64,000 nt of DNA from Natronorubrum halophilum. GTDB taxonomy: Archaea > Halobacteriota > Halobacteria > Halobacteriales > Natrialbaceae. The DNA lies in contig NZ_QQTY01000005.1 in the NCBI RefSeq assembly GCF_003670115.1, positions 1 to 64,000 on the forward strand, written 5' to 3'. Positions within the stretch are counted from its first letter, which is position 1; each line of letters begins with the position of its first letter. Shown here one piece after another: positions 46,129-54,856 of this stretch. The notes under the pieces are model-generated. The model did no database searches. It saw only the letters and a list, made by a program, of their open reading frames with translations, and was not told where the DNA came from. The translations under genes and the position numbers were made by a program.

Positions 46129-48198
46129 CTACCCGTCTCGAGCGCGCCCGCGCTCGTCGGGGATGCCCGAGTGCTCGCGGAAGTACGCGGTGAGCACGTC
46201 CCGCCACCGCTCGGCCTGCGCGACCTGTTCGCCGAACCGCTCGGCGACGTGGCGGTACCGCCGCTCATCGACGCGTCCCTCGAGCGAGCGCCACCGTTCC
46301 CGGAGCCGCTCGACTTCTTCGACGCCCGCGAAGCAGTTGTCGTAGAGCCGCTGGACGACGGTCGTCCCGTCCTCGAGTTCGTGGTCCCAGGGGAGGTGGT
46401 GGAAGAAGAGAAGGAACTTCTCGGGGCACGTTTCCACGGAGCCGTAGCGCTCGGCGACCGGCTCGCGGTACTGCGTGACGTAGCCGCTCCCGCTTTCGGT
46501 TCGGTCGACGCCGATCCCGTCCTCGCTCGCGCCGTGATAGCCGGGCCACTCCGCCGGCGACGGGTAGTAGTGGTTCTCGAGGTACTCCTCGCCGTTGTGC
46601 ATCATGTGCATGAGTCCGAGGCCCCCGGTCTCGTAGTCGACGCAGGCCTCCCACGAGTCGTGGAGGATCTCGGTGACGGTGTCGACGACGTCTGCGTCGT
46701 CGTCGAACGTCTGTCGGACCCACTCGCGGGTGATCGCCTCGGCGGAGCGGTCGGGGTCCCAGGCCGCGCGACCGAAGGCGTAGAGGTTCGACTGAGAGAG
46801 GTAGTGTCCGGTCCAGTTGTAGTCCTCACCGACGTTGCCGACGCCGACGACGCCCTCACCGTCGCCGTGGAAGAGCGAACTCACCGGGGTCCCCTCGCCG
46901 TCCGCGTGCGTGTCGAACTCGAGAACCTCTTTCCACATCGGGAGGTGGGAGGTCGCGTGGACGCCCTGTCCAGTGTACTCCTGGGTGATCTGTAACTCGA
47001 GTCCGAGGTCCGTCTCCGGCATCGCGCCGAACAGCGTCGACGCGGGCTCGCGGGGCTGGAAGTCGATCGGACCGTTCTTGATCTGGACGGTGACGTTGTC
47101 GGCGAACTCGCCGTCTAGCGGTTCGAACGTGTCGTAGGCCTGTACCGCCCGGTCCTCGTGCGAGCCGTAGACGAAGGCGCGCCACCAGACGCGCCCGCCG
47201 TGGGGCTCCACCGCCTGTGCGATCGCGTTCGCTCCGTCCACGTGATCGCGGTCGTAGTCGTAGGGACCGGGCTGTCCCTCCGAGTCGGCCTTGATCAGAA
47301 AGCCGCCGAAATCCGGAACGAGGTCGTAGATCTCGTCGGCTTTCGCCCGCCACCATTCGCGGACGCCTTCGTCTACCGGATCGGCGGTATCGAGGTCGCC
47401 GACGAGCATCGGAGACGCGAAGTTGACCGAGAGGTACGGCCGAATCCCGTACCGGCGAAACAGCGACGCGAGCCCGGTGAGGTCCTCGAGCCGCCGCGAC
47501 TCGAGCAGTTGCCATCCCTCGAACGCGTCGAACGCGGCGTTCGCGCTCGCCCGCGGGGGTTTCGTCGTGTTGACGTTGTTGAGGACGATCCCGTTGATCC
47601 CGACGGAGGCCAACAAGCGGGCGTAGTCCTCGTATCGCGACCGGAGGTCGGGTAATCGTTCCCAGTCGAAGATCGACTCGCCGGCGTACCCCCGTTCGAC
47701 GGATCGGTGAAAGGGCGTGTCCCACTGATTCAGCAGCCGGTTCGCGTACGCCGGCTCCTCGCGAACGTCGAGGTCGTCGATCGGTTCGCCGACGCTGAGC
47801 AGTCGGAGGAGGTGGAACGTGCCGTACACCAGCCCCCGATCAGTTGGCGCGGTGACGACGAGACAGTCCGTGCCGTTCCAGGTGACCGATCGGACGAGAA
47901 ACCCCCCGGCCTCGAGATCGGCGACATCGTCGTCCGGAACCGACTCGGCGATCATCGCCATGTCGTCCGGCGTACCGATGGCGAGGAACCCGTCGACCGT
48001 CGTCGGCGGATGCTGCCAGAGGTGGGACTCCTCCGCGAGTAGTCCGGGCAGCGCCCGCCGGAGTTCGTCCCGGATCGCGCCGCACTTGGGTGACTTTTCG
48101 GCGACGTACGCGTGTCTACACCGTCGTCGGTATGAGGCGAGTCGGTCGTCGTCCGCGACGCGCTCGTACCGGAGCCAGCAGTCGTCGTACTGATTCAT
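46129..48198 (-). CDS. Glycoside hydrolase family 67 alpha-glucuronidase
   Basis: The 689-residue GH67 enzyme removes (4-O-methyl-)glucuronic acid from the non-reducing end of xylo-oligosaccharides. Catalytic residues can be placed: Glu307 in KADSEGQPGP (acid), and Asp379 in KNGPIDF with Glu407 in QITQEYTG (base pair), the latter two 28 residues apart as in characterised bacterial enzymes. Hallmarks RLLNQWDTPFHRSVERGYAG and GLGLMHMMHNGEEYLENHYY are present. No signal peptide is seen, so action is intracellular. It is divergent from the oligosaccharide-importer operon. Confidence 0.95.
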   Translation of the reverse strand: MNQYDDCWLRYERVADDDRLASYRRRCRHAYVAEKSPKCGAIRDELRRALPGLLAEESHLWQHPPTTVDGFLAIGTPDDMAMIAESVPDDDVADLEAGGFLVRSVTWNGTDCLVVTAPTDRGLVYGTFHLLRLLSVGEPIDDLDVREEPAYANRLLNQWDTPFHRSVERGYAGESIFDWERLPDLRSRYEDYARLLASVGINGIVLNNVNTTKPPRASANAAFDAFEGWQLLESRRLEDLTGLASLFRRYGIRPYLSVNFASPMLVGDLDTADPVDEGVREWWRAKADEIYDLVPDFGGFLIKADSEGQPGPYDYDRDHVDGANAIAQAVEPHGGRVWWRAFVYGSHEDRAVQAYDTFEPLDGEFADNVTVQIKNGPIDFQPREPASTLFGAMPETDLGLELQITQEYTGQGVHATSHLPMWKEVLEFDTHADGEGTPVSSLFHGDGEGVVGVGNVGEDYNWTGHYLSQSNLYAFGRAAWDPDRSAEAITREWVRQTFDDDADVVDTVTEILHDSWEACVDYETGGLGLMHMMHNGEEYLENHYYPSPAEWPGYHGASEDGIGVDRTESGSGYVTQYREPVAERYGSVETCPEKFLLFFHHLPWDHELEDGTTVVQRLYDNCFAGVEEVERLRERWRSLEGRVDERRYRHVAERFGEQVAQAERWRDVLTAYFREHSGIPDERGRARDG

Positions 48199-48293
48199 CG
48201 AGATACGCTCGAGTCGTCGCGGGCGACCGGTAAAACGGTAGTGGTCGATCGCGTGTCCGATCGTGGCTCGTACTCCGAACGACCACAGCGCGT

Positions 48294-48328
48294 AAGCCGA
48301 GCGATTAAAATTGTTTATCGCTCGGCTT
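48294..48328. promoter_or_regulatory. Perfect 12-bp inverted repeat between divergent GH67 and importer genes
   Basis: AAGCCGAGCGAT (48294-48305) and ATCGCTCGGCTT (48317-48328) are exact reverse complements separated by 11 AT-rich bases. The structure lies about 55 bp upstream of the GH67 TATA-like box (48231-48237) and 37 bp upstream of the importer TATA box (48366-48371). It is well placed to control both. As it is between two gene starts, a terminator is unlikely. Confidence 0.65.
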
Positions 48329-48398
48329 GCTTTGATCTAACTAGTGACGAATATGTATCACAATGTTTATTAGCAACTATGGTTATGATTCCCACGTC

Positions 48399-50132
48399 AT
48401 GGGATCTGATAGCGGCCCGAACGACTACAGCGATGTGCTCAGTCGTCGGGACATGTTAACGGTGGCAGGGGCATCCGGTATCGCCGCACTCGCCGGCTGT
48501 GTCGGTGGGAATACGTCGGAAGAGGGAACGTTCGTCAACGCGTACACCGGCAATCCGAACGATCTTCACTTCAACACGTCGGGAATCCAGAACTATCGAT
48601 GGCCCGCGGGGCGATCGGTGTTCGCTCCGTTCCTGAAGTACTCGTTCAGCGAGGACGAGTTCCTCCTCGGGGCGCTCGACGACCTCGACTTGCAGGTCGA
48701 AGAACAGGAAGTGACGCTCACGTTCCGCGACGATCTGACGTGGGACGACGGGGACGAGTGGACGACCGACGACCTCGACGTCCAGCTCCAGTTGGCGGAG
48801 ATGACCGGCAGTTCGATTTGGGGATATCTCGATGACTACGAGATCGTCGACGAGAAGACCGCACGCCTGCTGCTCTCCGGGCCGACGAACCCGCGGATCA
48901 TCCAGTTCGAACTCACGAACTTCTTCGTCGATACGAAAGCGGACGTCCACGAACAGTTCCTGGACCAGGACGAGTCGGAGTTCCTCCGGTGGGCCTGGGA
49001 GGATCCCGTTGCCAGCGGGCCCTTCTCGTTCGTGAGCAAGGACCGACAGGCGTTCGAGTTCGAGCCAAATTCCGAGTTCTACAACGCTGATAACGTCAAC
49101 ATCGAGAAGTTCATGATCGAGGACTACGGCGGGAACAACGCCCAGCACCAGGCGCTCATCTCGGGTGAGGACGTCGACGCCGCACCGAGCCTGTTCGCAC
49201 CGCCGGAGACCGTCGACCAGTTCCCGGACCACGTCGTCGAGGTCAAGATTCCGGCCAAGTGGGGCTACGGTATCGTGTTCAATCACGACGACCCACACTT
49301 CGGACAGCGAGCGGTGCGACAGGCGGTCGCACACGTCATCAACCGGCAGAATATCGTCGACAACGCCGGTCCGCGGTCGAAGTTCGTGACGCCGTCGCCC
49401 TGCGGTATCGCGCCCAAGGATCAGGAGTACTGGCTCGACGATTGGCAGGACGACTTCGAGACCTACGGCGCCGACGAGAGTCAGACGGACGAGGCGACCC
49501 AACTGCTCGAGGACGCCGGATACACGCTGGAAGGTGAAACCTGGCAGGACTCCGATGGCGACACCATCGGCGGGGATTATTACTCGCCCGCGGGATGGAC
49601 GGACTGGAAGACCATGACGGACACCGTCGTCGATCAACTGAACGACTTCGGTTTCGACTTCTCGGTCAGCACGAGCTCGACGAACGACTGGTTCAATCAG
49701 TACTCCAATAGCAACTTCTCGATGGGGAGCCTCTACTGGCTGCCCGGCGGATCGCGGTCGTCGTTCCCGTACTTCCCGCTGCGCTACCAGCTATGGGAGG
49801 AGGAGATCGGCGGCGGTCACAACTACCGGGAGAAGGCCCAATCCGAGCAGACGATTCCCGGCAGAGATGGCGAAGAAATGTCGCTCACCCCGCTCGATGT
49901 GGTCGACCAGATCGCACAGCAACCGAACGACGAGGAGGCGCGGCCGTACGTCCAGGAGGCGGCGTGGCACAACCACATCGAACTTCCGTTCCTCGGACTC
50001 GTGTCCAAGCACGAGCAATCCTGGGTGACGGACGACGACTGGACGATCGCCGACGAGGACAGCCCCAACCGGCAGGTGAAGTGGCCACAGTTCTGGTGGC
50101 CCCACGAGGGCGAACTGCAGTACAACGGCTGA
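48399..50132 (+). CDS. ABC transporter substrate-binding lipoprotein (SBP family 5)
   Basis: The 577-residue binding protein of the oligopeptide/oligosaccharide (Opp/Dpp) class carries a twin-arginine lipoprotein signal (SRRDMLTVAGASG then AALAGC). Conserved features include TFRDDLTWDDGDEWT, GPFSFVSKDRQAFEFEPN and the VRQAVAHVINRQNIV helix. TTTATT at 48366-48371 is about 30 bases before ATG 48399, favouring this start over the frame start at 48363. The neighbouring GH67 gene suggests aldouronic or xylo-oligosaccharides as ligand. Confidence 0.93.
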   Translation: MGSDSGPNDYSDVLSRRDMLTVAGASGIAALAGCVGGNTSEEGTFVNAYTGNPNDLHFNTSGIQNYRWPAGRSVFAPFLKYSFSEDEFLLGALDDLDLQVEEQEVTLTFRDDLTWDDGDEWTTDDLDVQLQLAEMTGSSIWGYLDDYEIVDEKTARLLLSGPTNPRIIQFELTNFFVDTKADVHEQFLDQDESEFLRWAWEDPVASGPFSFVSKDRQAFEFEPNSEFYNADNVNIEKFMIEDYGGNNAQHQALISGEDVDAAPSLFAPPETVDQFPDHVVEVKIPAKWGYGIVFNHDDPHFGQRAVRQAVAHVINRQNIVDNAGPRSKFVTPSPCGIAPKDQEYWLDDWQDDFETYGADESQTDEATQLLEDAGYTLEGETWQDSDGDTIGGDYYSPAGWTDWKTMTDTVVDQLNDFGFDFSVSTSSTNDWFNQYSNSNFSMGSLYWLPGGSRSSFPYFPLRYQLWEEEIGGGHNYREKAQSEQTIPGRDGEEMSLTPLDVVDQIAQQPNDEEARPYVQEAAWHNHIELPFLGLVSKHEQSWVTDDDWTIADEDSPNRQVKWPQFWWPHEGELQYNG

Positions 50133-50166
50133 GCCACCGATACGATTCCGTTTTAATATCACTAAA

Positions 50167-51165
50167 ATGAACTATTACTTCAAACGGACGCTACAAATTC
50201 CGTTGATTCTCGTCGCAGTGGCGACGCTCACCTTCGGACTGATCCGGCTGCTTCCCGGCGGTCCGTTCACGCAGTTGCGGATCGAACTCCTCCAGCAGGG
50301 GGTCCCCGCCGAGCAGGTCGACGCGCGTATCGAGGCACTGCAGAACATCAGACCTGACGCACCGCTCTGGCAACAGTACATCGATTATATGATCGGCGTC
50401 CTCCAGTTGGATCTGGGCCAGTCGATCTCGCTCAACGAACCGGTCATTTCAGTGATCGCTCGAGCGCTCCCCTGGACCGTCTTCCTCGTCGTGGTGTCCA
50501 CAATACTGATGTTCATCGTCGGCGTGTTGCTCGGCGCAATCCAGGCGTACTGGGAAGGCTCGCGGTTCGACCAGATCGCATCGGGCGGCTCGATCTTCCT
50601 GATGTCGGTCCCCTACTACATCTTCGCCGTGATCTTCCTGTTCTTCCTGGCGTTCCAGCTTCGTTGGTTCCCGACCGGGAACGCCGTCGCTCGAGGTCTC
50701 GACGCCTCGCAGCCCCTCCAGTACTTCTCGAGCGTGCTCTACCACGCCGCGCTCCCGATCCTGGCGTTTACGATCGGTGGGATCGGATCGACGGCGCTCA
50801 ACATGCGCGGGAACGGCATTCAGGTGCTCGGCGAGGAGTACGTCGAAGTCGCCAGACTGCGCGGTCTCTCCGACGGCCGGATCGCCACCCGGTACGTCGC
50901 CAAGAACGCCATCCTCCCGATGTATACGGGGCTCCTCCTGTTGATCGGGTTCCGACTCGGGGGGACCGTGGTGCTCGAGGAGATCTTCTCGTATCCCGGT
51001 CTGGGCTACTACATGATCGAGGCGGTCGAGGCGAACGATTACCCGCTGATGATGGGGTGCTTCCTGGTCATCACGGCTACGCTCGTCGTCGCGGTCTACA
51101 TCGCGGACCTGACGTACGGATTGATCGATCCGCGTATCAGTGCAGGTGAGTCAGATGAGTACTGA
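50167..51165 (+). CDS. ABC transporter permease (DppB/OppB type)
   Basis: The 332-residue inner-membrane permease begins NYYFKRTLQIPLILVAVATL. It has six predicted helices and the EAA loop EEYVEVARLRGLSDGRIATR, then FSYPGLGYYMIEAV. It is second in the importer operon and overlaps the next permease start by 11 bases. Confidence 0.94.
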   Translation: MNYYFKRTLQIPLILVAVATLTFGLIRLLPGGPFTQLRIELLQQGVPAEQVDARIEALQNIRPDAPLWQQYIDYMIGVLQLDLGQSISLNEPVISVIARALPWTVFLVVVSTILMFIVGVLLGAIQAYWEGSRFDQIASGGSIFLMSVPYYIFAVIFLFFLAFQLRWFPTGNAVARGLDASQPLQYFSSVLYHAALPILAFTIGGIGSTALNMRGNGIQVLGEEYVEVARLRGLSDGRIATRYVAKNAILPMYTGLLLLIGFRLGGTVVLEEIFSYPGLGYYMIEAVEANDYPLMMGCFLVITATLVVAVYIADLTYGLIDPRISAGESDEY

Positions 51166-52168
51166 ACCCGATGCCGCCGACGGCATCGACTGGCGTTCGG
51201 AGACGTCGGACGTCGAGATGAGTCGCCGCGACCGACTGAACGAGTTCTACGAACAGAAGCTCTACGTGCCAGCCGCCGTCGCGTGGTCCGACAGGCGGAC
51301 TCGTCTCGGGGTCCTCATCCTGAGCGTCTACCTCCTCATGGCGGTCGTCGATCTGCTCGGGCTCTGGCGCGATGCCAGTACGAATCAGGCCGAGCGGTTC
51401 CTCAGGCCGTTCGAGAACATGTCGTATCCGCTCGGGACGACCAACTCGGGGACGGATCTGCTGGCCCTGATCATCGACTCGACGCCGTTCATCCTCCAGA
51501 TGGTGCTCGCGGGCGGGGTGTGGGCGACCACCCTCGCAGTCATAGTAGGCACCGTCTCGGGGTACAAGGGCGGCACGATAGACACCGTCATCACGGCAAT
51601 CTCCGACTTCTTCATGGCGATCCCGGGCCTACCGCTCGTCATCGTCCTGGCCATCGCGTTGAGTCCGGAGAACCCGCTTCTCCTCGGGGTCGTCCTGACG
51701 ATCAACTACTGGGCCGGGCTGGGTCGTTCGATCCGGTCACAGGTCCTCTCGATCCGAGAGGAGAGCTACATCGAAGCCTCCCGTACGATGGGCACGGGTT
51801 CGGTTCGTATCATCATCAAGGACGTGCTGCCGAACATCATGCCGTACGTGATGGTCAACTTCGTGCTGGCTGCACGCTACACGATCTTCGCGTCCGTCGG
51901 GTTGTACTTCATCGGCGTGTTGCCCTACACGGGACAGAATTGGGGCGTTACATTGAATAACGGGTACGAGCAAGGCGGCCTGTTCTCGATGGATGCCTTC
52001 CACTGGCTCCTCGTCCCGATCATCGCCATCGTCGGGCTGGCCTTCGGGCTCGTCCTGCTGAGCCAGGGAATGGACCGGATCTTCAACCCCCGCGTCCGGA
52101 CCCGTCTCACCGGCGAATCCGAGTCCATCGAGGAGGAAGAAACCGACACGACGACGGAGATGATATAA
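51155..52168 (+). CDS. ABC transporter permease (DppC/OppC type)
   Basis: The 337-residue permease has an N-terminal cytoplasmic stretch with a long first helix (LGVLILSVYLLMAVVDLLGL) and the loop ESYIEASRTMGTGSVRIIIK followed by DVLPNIMPYVMV. ATG 51155 is chosen because AGGTGA at 51144-51149 precedes it. It overlaps the ATPase gene by one base. Confidence 0.94.
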   Translation: MSTEPDAADGIDWRSETSDVEMSRRDRLNEFYEQKLYVPAAVAWSDRRTRLGVLILSVYLLMAVVDLLGLWRDASTNQAERFLRPFENMSYPLGTTNSGTDLLALIIDSTPFILQMVLAGGVWATTLAVIVGTVSGYKGGTIDTVITAISDFFMAIPGLPLVIVLAIALSPENPLLLGVVLTINYWAGLGRSIRSQVLSIREESYIEASRTMGTGSVRIIIKDVLPNIMPYVMVNFVLAARYTIFASVGLYFIGVLPYTGQNWGVTLNNGYEQGGLFSMDAFHWLLVPIIAIVGLAFGLVLLSQGMDRIFNPRVRTRLTGESESIEEEETDTTTEMI

Positions 52169-54390
52169 TGGCTACCGACAGCACACCCAGCGATCGAGTC
52201 GTATCACCGGAGACCGTCGAAGATCCGATCTTCGAGATCCGAAACACGAGCGTCACCTACAACGAGGGCAAAACGCGCGTCCTCGAGAACGTCAACGTCA
52301 GCATCGAGCGAAACGAAGTCCTCGGTATCGTCGGCGAGAGCGGGAGCGGCAAGTCGATGTTCGCCTCCGCACTGCTCGATGCCATTCCCGATCCCGGCGT
52401 CCTCACTGGGCAGATCACGTACAACCGGCAGGACGGATCGTCGGTCGACCTCCTCGAGTTGAGCGACGAGGAACTCAGACAGTTCCGCTGGGAGGAGGTG
52501 TCGATGGTGTTTCAGGGCGCGATGAGTTCGTTCAATCCGACGATGAAGGTCGGGGCTCACTTCACGGAGACGCTCAAGGCCCACGACAAGAACGTCCCGG
52601 AGGGACTCGAGTTCGCCCGCGAACTCCTCGAGAACCTCTATCTCGAGCCCGAGCGGGTTCTCGACGCGTATCCCCACGAACTCTCCGGCGGGATGCAACA
52701 GCGGGCCTTGATCGCGTTGAGTATGGTCCTGGATCCGGAGGTGCTGGTGATGGACGAGCCGACGGCCGCGCTCGACTTGCTGATGCAGCGGTCGATTCTG
52801 ACGTTGCTCGACGACTTGCAGAGCGAGTACGATCTGACGATCGTCTTCATCACCCACGACCTGCCGCTGGTCGCGTCGCTCGCCGATCGAATGGCGATCA
52901 TCTACGCGTTCCAGTTCGCCGAGATCGGGCCGCGCGACGACATCATCGGAAACTCCGCTCACCCGTACACGCGGAAGCTGTTGAACGCGACGCCGAACAT
53001 CGATGCGCCGCTCGGGGAGATGCAGCCCATCCCGGGCGAAGGTCCCGCTCCGGTGAACCTCCCGTCCGGGTGCCGGTTCGAACCGCGGTGTCCGCTCGCA
53101 ACGGAAGAGTGTCGGACTAACGATCCGCCGTTAGCCACGGTCGATGGGGACGACACCGCTCACCGGTCGGCGTGTCACCACCGGGAGCAAGCCCGCGAAG
53201 AGATCGAGCTCAATTTCGGCAAGACGAGCGACGACTTCGAGGATACCGCTCCCGCCGAACCGGCGGAACCGGCTGCGAGAACACGCCACGAAGAGCCGGT
53301 CGGGACGCCGCTCCTCTCGCTCACCGACGTCGAGGTCCACTTCGAGGAGCAACAGGGTCTGCTCGAGCGGTTCACCGAAGACCCCCGCGTCGTCCGAGCG
53401 GTCGACGGGGTCTCGCTCGATATCGAAGAACAGGATCTCGTCTGTCTCCTCGGCGAAAGCGGCTGCGGGAAGACGACGCTGGGGAAGACGATGATCGGCC
53501 TCCAGCAGCCGACCGGCGGCTCGATCGAGTACCGCGGCCAGGATATCTGGGAGGCGAAAGAAGGTGGCGGCGAGATTCCGTACGACGACATCCGGTCGGC
53601 GCTCCAGATCATCCACCAGGATCCGGGGAGCGCGCTTAACCCCAACCGGCGCATCGTCAACATTCTCACGGAGCCGCTGCGGCACACTCATCCGAACATC
53701 AACCAGACCGAACGCCGGAGTCGGATGCACTCCCTGCTCGAGCGCATCGGCATGACCCCGGCCGACGAGTTCCTCGATCGGTACCCTCATCAGCTCTCGG
53801 GCGGCGAGAAGCAACGCGTTGCCCTCGCTCGCGCATTGCTGATGAATCCGGACGCGATCCTCGCCGACGAGGCTATCAGCGCGGTCGACGTCTCGTTGCG
53901 TATCGAGATCATGGACCTGATGTTGGAACTGCAGGAGGAGTTCGAAACCTCGTTCCTCTTCATCTCCCACGACCTCTCGAACGCGCGGTACTTCGCCGAA
54001 CACGGCGACGGTCGGATCGCCGTGATGTACCTCGGTGAGATCGTCGAGATCGGTACCGCGGAGCGGCTCATTCACGACCCTCGCCATCCGTACACCGAGG
54101 TGCTCCGATGGGCGACGCCGGATCTGGACCTCGACTCGACGGAGGCCAGCGAGCCGCCGCTCAGAGAGGTCGACGTTCCTAACCCGGTCGATCCGCCCTC
54201 GGGCTGCCGGTTCCACACGCGCTGTCCGGTCGCCCGCGAGGCCTGTCGAGAGGAGCACCCGACGCTTCGAGAGGTCGACGACGCGGACGGGAAGGCCGCG
54301 TGCTTCCGCGAGGATCCGAACCACGAGTACTGGGACAGCGATCCCCTCGACGGGGCCGTCGAGACGCGCGAAGAGATCGCGGAAACCTGA
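52168..54390 (+). CDS. Fused double ABC ATPase (DppD-DppF type)
   Basis: The 740-residue protein contains two complete nucleotide-binding domains. The first has Walker A GESGSGKSM, signature LSGGMQQR, Walker B VLVMDEPTAALD and a first Cys-rich oligopeptide-ABC tail (CRFEPRCPLATEEC). After a linker near residue 370, the second has GESGCGKTTL, signature LSGGEKQR, ILADEAISAVD and a second tail (CRFHTRCPVAREAC). Both tails match the oligopeptide/dipeptide ABC C-terminal module. Usually these are two genes; here one polypeptide would form the ATPase pair. It completes the importer operon. Confidence 0.95.
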   Translation: MATDSTPSDRVVSPETVEDPIFEIRNTSVTYNEGKTRVLENVNVSIERNEVLGIVGESGSGKSMFASALLDAIPDPGVLTGQITYNRQDGSSVDLLELSDEELRQFRWEEVSMVFQGAMSSFNPTMKVGAHFTETLKAHDKNVPEGLEFARELLENLYLEPERVLDAYPHELSGGMQQRALIALSMVLDPEVLVMDEPTAALDLLMQRSILTLLDDLQSEYDLTIVFITHDLPLVASLADRMAIIYAFQFAEIGPRDDIIGNSAHPYTRKLLNATPNIDAPLGEMQPIPGEGPAPVNLPSGCRFEPRCPLATEECRTNDPPLATVDGDDTAHRSACHHREQAREEIELNFGKTSDDFEDTAPAEPAEPAARTRHEEPVGTPLLSLTDVEVHFEEQQGLLERFTEDPRVVRAVDGVSLDIEEQDLVCLLGESGCGKTTLGKTMIGLQQPTGGSIEYRGQDIWEAKEGGGEIPYDDIRSALQIIHQDPGSALNPNRRIVNILTEPLRHTHPNINQTERRSRMHSLLERIGMTPADEFLDRYPHQLSGGEKQRVALARALLMNPDAILADEAISAVDVSLRIEIMDLMLELQEEFETSFLFISHDLSNARYFAEHGDGRIAVMYLGEIVEIGTAERLIHDPRHPYTEVLRWATPDLDLDSTEASEPPLREVDVPNPVDPPSGCRFHTRCPVAREACREEHPTLREVDDADGKAACFREDPNHEYWDSDPLDGAVETREEIAET

Positions 54391-54487
54391 GCGCCGCCGC
54401 TCGCTCGGATCGATACGCCTGCGGATCGCGAGGACGCTCCGGCCCGCGACAACACTATTATTACGCGAGCGACTGTAATCTGCACTG

Positions 54488-54856
54488 ATGACACGATACA
54501 CGCCGGAATGTGCGAACGGAACGCTCTTTCTCGTCGCCGAGGGCGATCGATTCGAGGTCGGAGCGGTCGACGACATCGTGGACGCGGTCGGCGGCGACGT
54601 GCACTCGATCGAGTACGATCAGAAACAGCAGACGCAGCCGTGGCTGGAAACCGAGGACGGGGTGCTCGAGATCGACGTTCGCGAGGTGGTGACGACGCTG
54701 CCCCACACCGGAGAGCTCGTGTCGGAGCTCCGCGAGTACGATACGGAAACCGACCGGTACGGGCTCCCCAGACGATCGGTCGAGTTCGCTGATCGGCTCG
54801 TCGATATCCTCGAGCAACAGGGGACGCAAACGTCGGCTAACGGCGGACAACAGTAA
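54488..54856 (+). CDS. Haloarchaeal hypothetical protein
   Basis: The 122-residue acidic soluble protein begins MTRYTPECANGTLFLVAEGD. No motif or membrane segment is recognised. CTATTATT about 30 bases before ATG 54488 would give a leaderless message. It follows the importer operon by 97 bp with its own promoter, so it is probably independent. Confidence 0.7.
   Translation: MTRYTPECANGTLFLVAEGDRFEVGAVDDIVDAVGGDVHSIEYDQKQQTQPWLETEDGVLEIDVREVVTTLPHTGELVSELREYDTETDRYGLPRRSVEFADRLVDILEQQGTQTSANGGQQ

Noticed and set aside
53131-54576. Minus-strand open frame of 481 codons opposite the fused ATPase gene
   Set aside because: Same artefact: the plus strand encodes a full second ABC domain with all motifs.
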